A stretch of DNA of 55,529 nucleotides from Bacillus multifaciens (GCF_030756675.1 NZ_JAVBXD010000034.1:1-55529); one strand, 5' to 3'. Counted from the first letter of the stretch, positions 16,629 to 26,388 are shown. Numbers and translations are program-made. The notes: a model not told the origin generated them from the letters alone.

Positions 16629-17966
16629 CTAGCCAATCATAATTTTTCCTTTCGGATAACTGAACGGATCTGCATTTCTTCGCAGTGTAACGGCAAAAGC
16701 GATGGTCAATGGACCTACCCTTCCTGCAAACATCGTTAAAGTAATGATGATTTTTCCAAACGGAGATAATTCAGGGGTCAGTCCCATAGAGAGCCCTACC
16801 GTTCCAAAAGCAGATGTTGCTTCAAAGAGAATCATCAAAAAGTCCTTTCCTGGTTCTGTTATTGTTAGCAGCATGGCAGCTATTATAACGATAAAAAGAC
16901 CGGCTAACATAACGGTAAGTGATTTATAAATGGTGTCGTATGCAATTCTTTTTCGAAAAAAGATCACATCTTCTTTTCCTTTTATTTGTGACCGTACTGC
17001 ACCTAAAAGGATTGCAAATGTGGTTGTTTTAATTCCTCCCCCCGTAGATCCAGGAGAAGCCCCTATATACATGAGAATAATAATAATAAAAAGGGTTGAA
17101 TGGTGTAAATCTGGAATATTGAGTGTATTTGCCCCGGCTGTTCTTGGTGTGATAGCTTGAAATAAAGAAGCTAAAAATTTTCCAAATGCAGATAACGGTT
17201 GTAACGTTTTTGGATTATGAAATTCCAATAAGAAAATTAGAGCTGTGCCCACTACTACTAGCAAAAAACTTGTAAACAGAACGACCTTCGTATGCAAGGA
17301 AAAGCGTCTAATCCGTTTATATTCATATACTTCATTCATAATGATAAAGCCAATACCGCCTAGTGTAATGAGTGCACAGACGACCAATGTAACAATTGGA
17401 TCTTCTACATACGCAGTCAAGCTTTTAAACTCCCCCATAATATCAAACCCTGCGTTATTAAAATTGGAAACGGCATGGAATATCCCGTAATATATAGCCT
17501 TAGAAAGCGGCATATCAAACGCAAAACGAATTGTTAATAAAATCGCACCGATGAATTCAATTACAACTGTAAAAATAAGAATTCTTTTTGCCAAACGAAC
17601 AATACCTGCAATGGATAAATTGTTCAACGCTTCTTGCAATAACAGCCTTTCTTTCAAAGAAATCCTTTTTCCTAACAAAACAGAAAAAAAGATTGCAAAC
17701 GTCATAAAACCTAAGCCACCTACTTGAATAAGAAACAAGATAACGAGTTGGCCAAACAACGTGAAAGTTGTTCCAGTATCCACTACGACAAGCCCAGTTA
17801 CACATGTAGCTGACGTAGCTGTAAACAATGCGTTTAAGAAAGGAAGACCTTGACCGTCTTTTGTCGCAATCGGAAGCGTTAAAAGAAGCGCACCTATAAA
17901 AATAATGAAAGCGAATCCTACTACTAATGTTTTCGGAGGATCCATATAAATCTGTCTGTTCTTCAT
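16629..17966 (-). CDS. ktrB: Ktr potassium-uptake membrane subunit (KtrB/KtrD type)
   Basis: 445 residues, the usual length for KtrB. Four repeated M1-P-M2 units with selectivity-filter signatures TCVTGL, NNAGFD, TPRTAG and GTVGLS, and about eight membrane helices. It catalyses Na+-dependent K+ uptake with the RCK ring encoded just downstream. ATG 17966 follows TAGGAGAAACAACT. It lies 52 bp downstream of the ArsB/NhaD-type transporter gene on the same strand, so the three probably share one transcript. Confidence 0.9.
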   Translation of the reverse strand: MKNRQIYMDPPKTLVVGFAFIIFIGALLLTLPIATKDGQGLPFLNALFTATSATCVTGLVVVDTGTTFTLFGQLVILFLIQVGGLGFMTFAIFFSVLLGKRISLKERLLLQEALNNLSIAGIVRLAKRILIFTVVIEFIGAILLTIRFAFDMPLSKAIYYGIFHAVSNFNNAGFDIMGEFKSLTAYVEDPIVTLVVCALITLGGIGFIIMNEVYEYKRIRRFSLHTKVVLFTSFLLVVVGTALIFLLEFHNPKTLQPLSAFGKFLASLFQAITPRTAGANTLNIPDLHHSTLFIIIILMYIGASPGSTGGGIKTTTFAILLGAVRSQIKGKEDVIFFRKRIAYDTIYKSLTVMLAGLFIVIIAAMLLTITEPGKDFLMILFEATSAFGTVGLSMGLTPELSPFGKIIITLTMFAGRVGPLTIAFAVTLRRNADPFSYPKGKIMIG

Positions 17967-18018
17967 AGTTGTTTCTCCTATACATTTTTTTGAGGAAAAC
18001 TGCTCTTCTCTTCTTTCT

Positions 18019-19299
18019 TCACATTAAATACCTAACATATATGTAAATCGTTGATATGATAATGGATACAATCATCACAGGAAATCCAACTATTAAATAT
18101 TTCATAAAAGAAATATGGTGGCCTTGTTTCGCCGCTAAGCCAGCTACCACTAAATTGGCACTTGCTCCGATCAGTGTTCCGTTTCCACCTAAACACGCTC
18201 CTAGCGATAAACTCCACCACAATGGCTCTAAATTCGTTATGCCAATTGACCCCATTTCTTTTATCATGGGAATCATTGTTGCTACAAATGGAATATTGTC
18301 AACGAAAGCAGAAACAATCGCACTCATCCATAAAATTAAGAGCGTTGTCGTTTTTACCTCTCCGCCAGTTAAAGCCATCGCTTTTTTAGCTACCGTTGCT
18401 ATAAGTCCTGTTTCCACCAATCCACCAACGATAACGAATAAACCGATAAAAAAGAAAAGAATAGTCCATTCTACTTTTTCTAATGTTCGATCTAAATATT
18501 CGTCGCCGGTCATCAGCAGTAAAAGAAAGGCACCAAACAAGGCGATTGTAGCTGTTTCAATATGGATAAATTGATGAAGAAAAAAACCGCCAATTGTCAA
18601 AACAATAACAAAGACACACTTTTTTAACAGCTTTGCATCTTTAATTTCATTTCTTTCGTCCTTGTTCAGCAATTCGTTCATTAACTCAGGCGTTGTTTTT
18701 AACTTTTTTCTATAAATGAACGTAAATATCATAAGGGACACTAATAAAATTACACAGCTAATCAATGATAAATTATTTATGAACGCAAGAAATGTTAGTT
18801 CTTTTACAGCACTTCCAATCATAATATTGGGCGGATCTCCAATCATTGTCGCAGTACCACCGATATTCGAAGCGAAAATTTGAGTAATTAAATAAGGAAT
18901 AGGATTTACCTTAAGTTGTGACGTGATGTTTAATGTAACTGGAACAATGAGTAAAACTGTCGTGACATTATCTAAAAAAGCAGATGCAAGGGCAGTAATC
19001 AATCCTAATACAAAGAGAAGTCGAATGGGATTTCCTTTTACCTTTTTCGCAGCCCGTATCGCAATATAGCCAAATACGCCTGTTTGAGCAGTAATCGATA
19101 CAATAATCATCATCCCAATTAACAAACCAATTGTATTAAAATCAATATGATGAATAGCAGTTTTTTGATCGATGACCCCGAAGGCCACCATCAAAATTCC
19201 ACCTAACATAGCGATCAGTGTACGGTGGAGTTTTTCTGAAATAATACCAGCGTATGCAAGTAAGAAAATACCTAGCGCTATAATCGCTTTCGTTTCCAC
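18019..19299 (-). CDS. ArsB/NhaD-family (SLC13-like) ion transporter
   Basis: 426 residues with about 10-12 membrane helices. Twin repeat motifs occur in each half (DNVTTVLLIVPV with GDPPNIMIGSA; DNIPFVATMIPM with GANGTL-like GGNGTLIGASAN), the hallmark of the ion transporter superfamily that includes ArsB and NhaD. Start GTG 19299 follows GGAGGG. Substrate is uncertain: the family includes arsenite, Na+/H+ and dicarboxylate carriers. Its place in front of ktrB-ktrA favours a monovalent-cation or pH role. No ars regulator or reductase is nearby. Confidence 0.82.
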   Translation of the reverse strand: METKAIIALGIFLLAYAGIISEKLHRTLIAMLGGILMVAFGVIDQKTAIHHIDFNTIGLLIGMMIIVSITAQTGVFGYIAIRAAKKVKGNPIRLLFVLGLITALASAFLDNVTTVLLIVPVTLNITSQLKVNPIPYLITQIFASNIGGTATMIGDPPNIMIGSAVKELTFLAFINNLSLISCVILLVSLMIFTFIYRKKLKTTPELMNELLNKDERNEIKDAKLLKKCVFVIVLTIGGFFLHQFIHIETATIALFGAFLLLLMTGDEYLDRTLEKVEWTILFFFIGLFVIVGGLVETGLIATVAKKAMALTGGEVKTTTLLILWMSAIVSAFVDNIPFVATMIPMIKEMGSIGITNLEPLWWSLSLGACLGGNGTLIGASANLVVAGLAAKQGHHISFMKYLIVGFPVMIVSIIISTIYIYVRYLM

Positions 19300-19366
19300 G
19301 TGTACCCTCCATAATCTTTTTATGTACTTTATTGTAACGATTGCTGTGTTTTTTATTCACGCAAAG

Positions 19367-19571
19367 AGGAGCTGACTCGAAAGAGATGTAGATGCCTTTT
19401 GAATCAACTTCTTCTTATATGTTCACTGATATATCGGCGCTTTTTCAAATATATCGACCATTTTTTTCAATATATCGGCGCTTCGACATAGGATAAAGAC
19501 ACTTCGGCAATATTCGACATTCTATATGCACGAAAAGGAGCTGACATTATTCCTTTTTCGAGTCAGCTCCT
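19367..19571. repeat. inverted-repeat-bounded element containing atatatcggcg units
   Basis: The ends AGGAGCTGACTCGAAAG (19367) and CTTTTTCGAGTCAGCTCCT (19553-19571) are near-perfect inverses. Inside are units of AATATATCGGCG or AATATATCGACC (19429-19480) and a cttcgaca...cttcggcaa...ttcgaca segment. The same unit family occurs at 27565-27675. This looks like a small non-coding repeat, and the right arm could also act as a terminator for the phosphotransferase gene. Confidence 0.6.
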
Positions 19572-19583
19572 TGAAAATATTTC

Positions 19584-20558
19584 CTAAACAAGTGCCAAAA
19601 AGTCTACATTCATATACGGAATTTCACATTCAATCCGGTACCGTAAATCTTGCAATGTATATGCTTGCCAATCTTCTAAATTGTTTGCATCCCACACTTT
19701 ATGAAACAACGTAAATAAAAAGACTTCACGCAGTTTAAGAAAAAGAGGAATTTGCCTTACTATCTCTTTATTCATTATATGTTCTTTGTTGTATCCTTCT
19801 ATGAAGTGCTTCATAAATTCTTGCGGAAACGTTACATGTTCCGGTCTTACCGATAACCCTTGCCACACCGCATGATAAAATGTTGCAGCAATATCTTGAG
19901 CAAACCAGTTAAACGAACAATCATCAAAATCAAAAATTGTTAATGCATTGTCTTGAACAAAAAAGTTTCCTTGATGAAGGTCGTTATGGATGAGCCCGTA
20001 TGTATCTCGCTCTCTAGAAAGCCCTTGTACTTCTCTAATCATTTTTTCATAGTTAGCAGCTAACGTTACACTGATTGATTTTAAAAAGTTCATAGAGTTT
20101 ATATCGCACTTCCACGTTGGTCTCTCGTACGTTTCATAATCACAAGCATTCATTCCAGTAATTGCGTGCATCTTACCAATTGTTTGGCCCCAATTTTGAA
20201 ACAGCTTCGCATTCCATTCTTGTTCACTCGTTACATTTACAAACTGACCAGGTGCTTTTACAAATGAAGTAATGAAAAATGTCTCTTCCTCTATATCTAT
20301 TTGTTCTATTTCATTCCTGAAACAAGAAGCAACCGGCAAGGAGACATTCACGTCGCCTGCTTGTAAGCTATATATAAAATCCAATTCACTTTGAATTTGC
20401 TTCAAGCTTCTACGAGAGCTCGGTGTAATTCGTAAAATGCGCCTTTCTCCTTCATACGTATACTCGTATACTTTATTTTGAAATCCGCTCGAGAGTTTAA
20501 CGCAGCTTTTTTCTTTTCCTCCAAAATATTGCATTGCTTGTTTTACTTTTGCATCCAT
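19584..20558 (-). CDS. APH-family phosphotransferase (kinase-like)
   Basis: 324 residues with the APH/choline-kinase fold. The Brenner-like catalytic loop HNDLHQGN (191-198, Asp193) is followed by the metal-binding IFDFDDC (Asp210, Asp212), then the conserved FNWFAQDIA segment. An N-terminal lobe with a hydrophobic YxYTYEG strand is present. In Bacillus such proteins are homoserine-kinase-like or SrkA-like kinases of unknown small-molecule or protein substrates, and resistance to aminoglycosides is not implied. ATG after GAGGT. It sits 60 bp downstream of a small membrane protein gene on the same strand. Confidence 0.85.
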   Translation of the reverse strand: MDAKVKQAMQYFGGKEKSCVKLSSGFQNKVYEYTYEGERRILRITPSSRRSLKQIQSELDFIYSLQAGDVNVSLPVASCFRNEIEQIDIEEETFFITSFVKAPGQFVNVTSEQEWNAKLFQNWGQTIGKMHAITGMNACDYETYERPTWKCDINSMNFLKSISVTLAANYEKMIREVQGLSRERDTYGLIHNDLHQGNFFVQDNALTIFDFDDCSFNWFAQDIAATFYHAVWQGLSVRPEHVTFPQEFMKHFIEGYNKEHIMNKEIVRQIPLFLKLREVFLFTLFHKVWDANNLEDWQAYTLQDLRYRIECEIPYMNVDFLALV

Positions 20559-20618
20559 GTTACATACCTCTTCCCTTCTTTTCCTTGCACATTTCCTTCA
20601 TTTCTTTTAAGAACATTT

Positions 20619-20846
20619 TTATGATGAAAAAAGCCAAAAACACCACAAAACACACACGATAAAAATAAAGGAATAATCGCTGAAATTTAATTTCGGTCCC
20701 TTCTTCACGTGCATCTCTAACAACGTATGAATCAAATTTCCTTCCTTGTACTTATGAATGCTTTTCATCGCATACCTATGAAACAGAAATTGTAGGACTG
20801 TAAAACCAGTGGCTAATATAAGAAAGAAAACAAGAAAATCAATCAT
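20619..20846 (-). CDS. small membrane protein, unknown function
   Basis: 75 residues with two membrane helices, one at each end (about 2-19 and 56-74), and a basic middle (KSIHKYKEGN). Its ATG is preceded by AAGGAGGATTTTT, a strong ribosome binding site, which supports a real gene. Not recognised. It probably shares a transcript with the downstream phosphotransferase. Confidence 0.6.
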   Translation of the reverse strand: MIDFLVFFLILATGFTVLQFLFHRYAMKSIHKYKEGNLIHTLLEMHVKKGPKLNFSDYSFIFIVCVLWCFWLFSS

Positions 20847-20985
20847 AAAAATCCTCCTTATTTCTTTATTAGCTACCTCTTACAATTCACTTCTTCCCTA
20901 CTCAAAAAATTCCTCCTATGTCCACTCACATATAGGCATTTACCTACATACATTAAAGTAAATGTATTTTGGGAGGTGTCATACA

Positions 20986-21987
20986 TTGCGAAAAGTTCTA
21001 GCGTGTTTTTTAATTATTATCCTTACTGCCTTTACATTTGTTGCGTGTAATAAAAAAGAAGAAAGTGCAAAAGTACAGAAAGTGCGCGTTGGTGAGGTGA
21101 CACATTCATTATTTTACGCTCCGTTATATGTCGCGATGGAAAAAGGATTTTTTAAAGATGAAGGACTCGAGGTTGATCTGCAAACAACTGCTGGCGGCGA
21201 TAAAACGATGACAGCTTTATTATCAAACGGCATCGATATTGCGCTTGTCGGTTCAGAAACGTCCATTTATGTTTATGCACAAGGAGCAAAAGATCCGGCA
21301 ATTAACTTTGCCAGGTTAACACAAACAGATGGGACATTTCTCGTTTCTCGTAAAAAACTCGATTCTTTTAACTGGAATGATGTAAAAGGCACAACTTTCC
21401 TCGGTCAACGTAAAGGCGGGATGCCACAAATGGTTGGGGAATACGTACTAAAAAAGCATGGAATTGATCCGCACAAAGATACCAATTTAATTCAAAATAT
21501 CGAATTTGCGAATATCGCAAATTCCTTTGCATCTGGTACAGGTGATTTCGTGCAGCTCTTTGAACCAACTGCTAGCATTTTCGAGAAAGAAGGGAAAGGT
21601 TATATCGTTGCTTCATTCGGCATTGAATCCGGAACTGTTCCGTATACAACCTTTATGGCAAAAGAAAGCTTCTTAAAGAAAGATAAGGCAACCGCAGAGA
21701 AATTTACACGTGCTATTTATAAAGCGCAGCAATGGGTAGATACACATAGCGCAGAAGATATTGCAAAAGCTGTTGAACCGCGCTTTAAAGATACGCCAAA
21801 AGATATTATGGTAAAAGTCATCGATCGCTATAAACAACAACATTCGTATGCAACAAATCCACTCTTAGACGAGGCAGAGTGGAAACAACTACAAAGCATT
21901 ATGAAAGAAGCTGGCGAATTGCCGAAAGAAGTACAACATAAAGAATTAGTGAACACATCCATCGCAGAAAGTGTCATTAAGAAGTAG
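20986..21987 (+). CDS. ABC transporter substrate-binding lipoprotein (SsuA/TauA/ThiY type)
   Basis: 333 residues from TTG 20986, which follows GGGAGGTG at good spacing; the longer frame overlaps the binding site. A lipoprotein signal peptide ends in FVAC. The mature part is an NMT1/THI5-like periplasmic-binding fold (FYAPLYVAMEKGFFKDEGLEV; LSNGIDIALVGSET). It lacks the Cys-rich motif of THI5-type pyrimidine binding, so the substrate (sulfonate, nitrate-like, pyrimidine or other) is undefined. It heads a three-gene importer. B. subtilis has a similar ytlACD cluster near ytkD, and the same proximity is seen here. An inverted repeat CATTTAC/GTAAATG lies just upstream (about 20937-20965). Confidence 0.88.
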   Translation: MRKVLACFLIIILTAFTFVACNKKEESAKVQKVRVGEVTHSLFYAPLYVAMEKGFFKDEGLEVDLQTTAGGDKTMTALLSNGIDIALVGSETSIYVYAQGAKDPAINFARLTQTDGTFLVSRKKLDSFNWNDVKGTTFLGQRKGGMPQMVGEYVLKKHGIDPHKDTNLIQNIEFANIANSFASGTGDFVQLFEPTASIFEKEGKGYIVASFGIESGTVPYTTFMAKESFLKKDKATAEKFTRAIYKAQQWVDTHSAEDIAKAVEPRFKDTPKDIMVKVIDRYKQQHSYATNPLLDEAEWKQLQSIMKEAGELPKEVQHKELVNTSIAESVIKK

Positions 21988-21998
21988 AGGCGGATCTA

Positions 21999-22763
21999 AT
22001 GAACCTCCTAGAGCTTTCTAACGTATCTCATTGCTTCTTCTCAAAAGAAAATGCCAGCCTTGTCTTGTCGAATATTTCTTTAACAATCGAGGACGGAGAA
22101 TTTATCTCCTTCCTCGGCCCAAGTGGCTGCGGCAAAACAACATTACTTTCAATCATGTCAGGATTACTGCAGCCCATTGAAGGAAGCGTCTTTCTCGATG
22201 GTGAACCTATTACAAAACCAACGTCTTCTATCGGTTACATGCTCCAGCAAGATTACTTGTTTCCATGGAAAACGATTGAAGATAATATTTCCGTCGGCTT
22301 ACACATTACAAAAACATACACATCCAAAATGAAGCAACATGCCTTGCATTTACTAGAAGAAGTTGGCCTGCAAGGTGTCGAGAAGCAATATCCGCGTGAA
22401 TTATCAGGCGGAATGCGCCAGCGCGCTGCTCTCGTCCGAACACTCGTCACAAACCCGAAAATATTATTACTAGACGAACCATTCTCTGCTCTTGATTATC
22501 AAACAAAATTAAAATTAGAAGAACTCGTTTTTTCGATTTTAAAAGAATATAAGAAAACATCACTTCTCGTTACCCATGACATTGAAGAGGCAATTGCGAT
22601 GAGCGATCGCATATACTTACTACAAGCGAAACCAGGCCGCATCGCGAAAGTATTTTCAGTTCCGGAAACCATTCGCTCCCTCTCACCGTTTGAAGCACGT
22701 CAGCACCATGATTTCCCTTCATTCTTCCAGTTAATATGGAAGGAGTTGGAACAACTTGGATAA
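21999..22763 (+). CDS. ABC importer ATP-binding subunit
   Basis: 254 residues. Walker [10 protein letters not shown] (40-48), ABC signature LSGGMRQR and Walker [13 protein letters not shown] are all intact, as in the SsuB/TauB/ThiZ group. It powers the importer encoded with the flanking substrate-binding and permease genes. It starts 11 nt after the binding-protein stop and its end overlaps the TTG start of the permease by 8 nt, so coupling is likely. Confidence 0.92.
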   Translation: MNLLELSNVSHCFFSKENASLVLSNISLTIEDGEFISFLGPSGCGKTTLLSIMSGLLQPIEGSVFLDGEPITKPTSSIGYMLQQDYLFPWKTIEDNISVGLHITKTYTSKMKQHALHLLEEVGLQGVEKQYPRELSGGMRQRAALVRTLVTNPKILLLDEPFSALDYQTKLKLEELVFSILKEYKKTSLLVTHDIEEAIAMSDRIYLLQAKPGRIAKVFSVPETIRSLSPFEARQHHDFPSFFQLIWKELEQLG

Positions 22764-23562
22764 TATAAAAGAATTTCATCAAAGCTTTCAAAAACGTGAA
22801 ACAAAGCGGACATTTTTCGTTCGAACACTGCAGCTGCTCCTACTCATACTCTTTTTCGCATTATGGGAAATCGCTAGCCGAAACGAGTGGATTGATCCAT
22901 TGTTATTTAGTTCACCTTCTAGCATCTTTCATCTACTCATCACAAAATGGCAAGATCATTCCCTTTGGCCGCACATATATACAACGCTCCTTGAAACGTG
23001 TCTCGGCTTTATCCTTGGTACACTTCTCGGTACGTGCATCGCAACCTTTTTATGGTGGAGCCCCTTCATTGCTCGTGTACTCGATCCGTACCTTGTCGTC
23101 TTAAACGCAATGCCAAAAGTGGCGCTTGGCCCGATTATTATCGTCATCTTCGGACCAAATATTTCATCGGCAGTAGCGATGGGTGTCATCATTTCCATCA
23201 TCGTTACGATTCTCGTCATTTATAGTGCCTTTCAAGAAGTAGACGCCAATTATGTAAAGGTCATGCAAACCTTTGGCGCAAACAAATGGCAATGTTATAA
23301 ACAAGTCATTTTACCAGCATCGTTCCCAGCGATTATTTCCACATTAAAAGTAAATGTCGGCCTCTCTTGGGTCGGAGTCATTTTCGGTGAACTGCTCATT
23401 TCCAAAGAAGGGCTCGGCTATTTAATTAGCTACGGTTTTCAAGTCTTTAACTTTACGCTCGTCTTACTGAGCGTGCTTCTCACCTGTATTCTTGCCACAC
23501 TTATGTATGTACTTGTCGCAGCATTTGAAAAGTTCATTACACGGACGAAAAAAGCAACCTAA
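22756..23562 (+). CDS. ABC importer permease
   Basis: 268 residues, about six membrane helices, with the BPD_transp_1 EAA-type loop ([30 protein letters not shown]). It pairs with the upstream ATPase and lipoprotein as an SsuC/TauC/ThiX-type importer. The start is TTG 22756, 11 nt after AGGAG and inside the ATPase gene's 3' end. It ends in the hairpin 23551-23580, whose left arm contains the stop codon. Confidence 0.9.
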   Translation: MDNIKEFHQSFQKRETKRTFFVRTLQLLLLILFFALWEIASRNEWIDPLLFSSPSSIFHLLITKWQDHSLWPHIYTTLLETCLGFILGTLLGTCIATFLWWSPFIARVLDPYLVVLNAMPKVALGPIIIVIFGPNISSAVAMGVIISIIVTILVIYSAFQEVDANYVKVMQTFGANKWQCYKQVILPASFPAIISTLKVNVGLSWVGVIFGELLISKEGLGYLISYGFQVFNFTLVLLSVLLTCILATLMYVLVAAFEKFITRTKKAT

Positions 23563-23580
23563 CACAATGTAGGTTGCTTT
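23551..23580 (+). terminator. terminator of the ABC importer operon
   Basis: AAAGCAACCT and AGGTTGCTTT are perfect complements across a 10-nt loop, followed by ccttatt. The left arm includes the permease stop codon. It is symmetric enough to serve the convergent RDD gene as well. Confidence 0.8.
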
Positions 23581-23585
23581 CCTTA

Positions 23586-23984
23586 TTAATCATGAATAAC
23601 TTGCGTTCCTGCAATGAGATCGTGAATAGAACGTTTATCTTTTCGCAATGCTACCATAAATGCACTTACGATAAGGGCAATTCCAAATGTAGATCCATAT
23701 ATAATTCCACTTAATATGTAACGTTTTACTGTAGTCCAAATTGTGATTTTCTGTCCATCCACACGTACAATTCGAATGTTTATTGCCTTCTTACCTACTG
23801 TAAACCCTGCCCATACAATAGGAATGATTAAGTAGTATAGCACTTGTAAAATACCTACTACGCCCTCTGATGTATCCAAAGACACGCCTACAAACATAAA
23901 AATTATAAAAAATGGCACAAATACTAGGTTATCTAAAACACTAGCCCCAAATCGTCGCCAAAACCCCGCTAACTCGTGATGCAT
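23586..23984 (-). CDS. RDD-family membrane protein
   Basis: 132 residues with an RDD domain: it opens with the Arg/Asp signature (GFWRRFGASVLDNLVF), has three to four membrane helices, and keeps the conserved GKKAINIRIVRVDGQ loop. ATG after GGAGAAGATGAT. Function is not firmly known; some RDD proteins are thought to move Na+ or to help salt tolerance. It converges on the ABC importer and is single. Confidence 0.85.
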   Translation of the reverse strand: MHHELAGFWRRFGASVLDNLVFVPFFIIFMFVGVSLDTSEGVVGILQVLYYLIIPIVWAGFTVGKKAINIRIVRVDGQKITIWTTVKRYILSGIIYGSTFGIALIVSAFMVALRKDKRSIHDLIAGTQVIHD

Positions 23985-24199
23985 ATCATCTTCTCCATTC
24001 TACTATGTATTTTTCTCTTTAGATTTTAGATATATGTATAGATTCTCTCCTCTTGCTGAAGCAAAAAGACTCGCATCTCCTCTATAGATCACATCCTAAA
24101 ACTATAACTTTCATATTATAACAAATTTCGACTGAATTCGACATTTTTTTCACGCATTATTCCACGGATTGCAAGATTAATATTTTTTCATTCTAAATA

Positions 24200-24541
24200 T
24201 TATTTCTTTATCTTCAATTTCCCCTTATTTACAATCCACAAAGCATTATACTTCTCATACATATAGTACAGTGGATAGCAAAACGCAAAAAAGACGATGA
24301 TTGTTGGGACTTTATCCACAATCGGAAAATAGTTTGTTAAAATTTCTTTTACACTTATCCCCAAATAAATAAAAAGAGGAATCATAATCATTGCCATTCC
24401 AATTAAGATTGGTGTTACTTTCGTTTCTTTTAGCTTTACCTTACAGTATGGACATCGCATTGTAAAAGGTGTTGCTACATCTATAATATGTTCTACTGTA
24501 ATATCCTCTGTACATTGTGGACATTGTATTGTTTCTTTCAT
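24200..24541 (-). CDS. zinc-ribbon membrane protein, unknown function
   Basis: 113 residues. The N-terminus has two CxxC pairs (CPQC at 8-11 and CPYC near 31-34) that probably bind one zinc, followed by two membrane helices (about 47-67 and 78-95) and a basic tail. ATG after AAGGAGCCACTAA. Possibly a small membrane zinc-ribbon adaptor. No family recognised beyond that. It sits upstream of the lipoprotein gene 24601-25686 on the same side but only after a gap, so co-transcription is uncertain. Confidence 0.7.
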   Translation of the reverse strand: MKETIQCPQCTEDITVEHIIDVATPFTMRCPYCKVKLKETKVTPILIGMAMIMIPLFIYLGISVKEILTNYFPIVDKVPTIIVFFAFCYPLYYMYEKYNALWIVNKGKLKIKK

Positions 24542-24600
24542 TTAGTGGCTCCTTATCATTAAAATCTCAAATCATTTATCAAATATGAAAAAGCTTCATC

Positions 24601-25686
24601 CTACGCTTCTTCTACTTCCTCCGAAATTTGCTGTAATCCTGACAGCACTTCCGCTCTCATCTTCACAAGCTCTGGAAATTGATAAAAGAAAGCAATCTTT
24701 TGATACTTTACCTCTTTTGAATCTTTCACTTTGTTAGAATCTTGTAAAATAAACGCTGTAAATGTATCAGCAATATCTTCCGCGACGTTCGTTGTTGCAT
24801 ACTCAGAAACAAATTTATCTTCATGCTCTTTAAAAAACTGCATTTGCGCTTCTAAATCTGTTTCTACTTTTTTCTCTTTCCATTCCCCTTCAATCGGCTT
24901 CCAAAACTGCTCATAAAATTGATTCACATACGAATCTTTCTTTGTACAGCCTTCTGTTAGAAACAGCGTCATACATTTCGATTCATATGCGGAAATATCT
25001 TTTTCTTCTGTAACAGCTTTTATATATTTTTTATCTACAGGTATTTGCGTTTTATTTAACGTTAAAACGTGAGCCGTTTCATGAATTAACGTTTTCATCA
25101 CTTCGCTTATATGAATGTTGGAATCTAGCGCATCTAAACTTAATACCCAGTTCTCAGGATTGTCTTCATTTTGCATCACATGCGCAACGATATTATCATA
25201 GCCATCCGATACAATATCAAATTCCTTTATATTCTCTCTATATTTTGCTGGAATTAACACACTGTACATATCCCATAATGTTTCGTGATAATCCGTGTCT
25301 TCATGAAATGCGCTAATCTCTTCTCTCGCCTCTTTATCATCAGCAAAAACTTTCTGTAATCTTTTTTTATCCAACTTTTCAAAATACGGATCTACTAATT
25401 CATTGTTATCAATATAATAAGATGCTAAAAAGAAGTAGCGTTCGTCATCTTTTCCTTGTTCTTCGTATGCTGCTAATTCTTCTTTATTTTCTACTTCTGT
25501 ATATGTTTCTAGTTCAGAGATTCCTTGCATGTTTTTATTAATCTTACTAAGGAATGCATCTCCAGTTTTTAAACATTCTTCTTTTGTTTTACATACTTCT
25601 TTTGCAACATGCTTTGCTTTACTACAGCTACTAATCAAGCAAATAAATATGAGCAAAAATAAAAAATGAATATAGTGCTTCCTCAT
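24601..25686 (-). CDS. putative zinc-metalloprotease lipoprotein
   Basis: 361 residues from ATG 25686 after AAGGAGGATGTT; a longer frame runs through a bcr1 fragment and is unlikely. The signal peptide ends in ISSC (Cys21), so it is membrane-anchored outside. It contains a gluzincin-style HETAH (His202, Glu203, His206) after a beta-edge strand, and a later acidic EDIADTFTAF (Glu303) that could be the third zinc ligand. Between them are acidic loops rich in Glu. No known family recalled; a DUF-like lipoprotein with peptidase-like geometry. Substrate unknown. Confidence 0.75.
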   Translation of the reverse strand: MRKHYIHFLFLLIFICLISSCSKAKHVAKEVCKTKEECLKTGDAFLSKINKNMQGISELETYTEVENKEELAAYEEQGKDDERYFFLASYYIDNNELVDPYFEKLDKKRLQKVFADDKEAREEISAFHEDTDYHETLWDMYSVLIPAKYRENIKEFDIVSDGYDNIVAHVMQNEDNPENWVLSLDALDSNIHISEVMKTLIHETAHVLTLNKTQIPVDKKYIKAVTEEKDISAYESKCMTLFLTEGCTKKDSYVNQFYEQFWKPIEGEWKEKKVETDLEAQMQFFKEHEDKFVSEYATTNVAEDIADTFTAFILQDSNKVKDSKEVKYQKIAFFYQFPELVKMRAEVLSGLQQISEEVEEA

Positions 25687-25769
25687 AACATCCTCCTTGC
25701 ATTCTATTTTATCACTGAAATCATACTCAATTTTGGCAAAAGATACAATAATACGATTTAAGCAGTTGG

Positions 25770-25860
25770 TTAAAAAAACCTTTCTTTTTAGGAGGGACAA
25801 GAGCATCTGGTCGTGCATAGTAGCGGTCATGTTGTATACTACTTAGCAGTGGCTTATCCC
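25770..25860 (-). repeat. partial bcr1 repeat
   Basis: In reverse it reads the right part of bcr1: gacaagagcatctggtcgtg and ttctttttaggaggg correspond to the tatgcac-ggccagatgctcttgtcc block. It lies immediately upstream of the lipoprotein gene's true start. Confidence 0.55.
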
Positions 25861-25908
25861 TTACGAACAGACCTACTTCTGTAAAAATAAAAAAAGAAAC
25901 CGGTTGCT

Positions 25909-26388
25909 CTACTTTGTAAAACAGCCGATTTCTTCTATATGCCGCATTGTGCGCGCTAGTACGTCATCACGCATAATGAAACTGAAGCGTCTATTTTCTT
26001 TAATGTCCTCAGGAATATGTTTCAATAATACAGATCCCTTTGTTTCTTCATAGTGCGTATGTTGTTCTAAGGCACTAATTGTTGCGAAATAAATGTTTTT
26101 AATAATTATTTTGTCTTTTCCGGATACTTTATATTGTCCGATATACGTTAAGCTTGATACAATACCGCCCGTTTCTTCATGAACTTCACGAACTGCCGCT
26201 TCTTCCGGTGTTTCTCCCTCTTCTACTTTTCCACCTGGAAATTCAATACCACGGCGCAAATGATGGGTTAATAACCATTGATCTCCGTACCGGCACACAA
26301 CCCACACATGCTTTGGCTCGGGAGAAAATGGGTAACGTTCAAACGATAATTGTACAGTGTTATGATAGTAATCTTTAAATGTGTACAT
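25909..26388 (-). CDS. ytkD: Nudix hydrolase, 8-oxo-dGTPase (YtkD)
   Basis: 159 residues. Nudix box GKVEEGETPEEAAVREVHEE with the full GX5EX7REXXEEXG spacing (Gly53, Glu59, Arg67, Glu68, Glu71, Glu72). The N-terminus (YTFKDYY.NTVQLSF) and C-terminal FSFIMRDDVL are characteristic of B. subtilis YtkD, which cleans oxidised dGTP and can process RNA 5' ends (RppH-like in some reports). ATG after GGGGAGTAGGGC. Neighbours ytzI and the ABC cluster match the Bacillus ytk/ytl region. Confidence 0.92.
   Translation of the reverse strand: MYTFKDYYHNTVQLSFERYPFSPEPKHVWVVCRYGDQWLLTHHLRRGIEFPGGKVEEGETPEEAAVREVHEETGGIVSSLTYIGQYKVSGKDKIIIKNIYFATISALEQHTHYEETKGSVLLKHIPEDIKENRRFSFIMRDDVLARTMRHIEEIGCFTK

Noticed and set aside
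18032-18574. Plus-strand frames within the transporter and ktr genes
   Set aside because: They are antisense to clear membrane protein genes and have unrelated, low-complexity composition.
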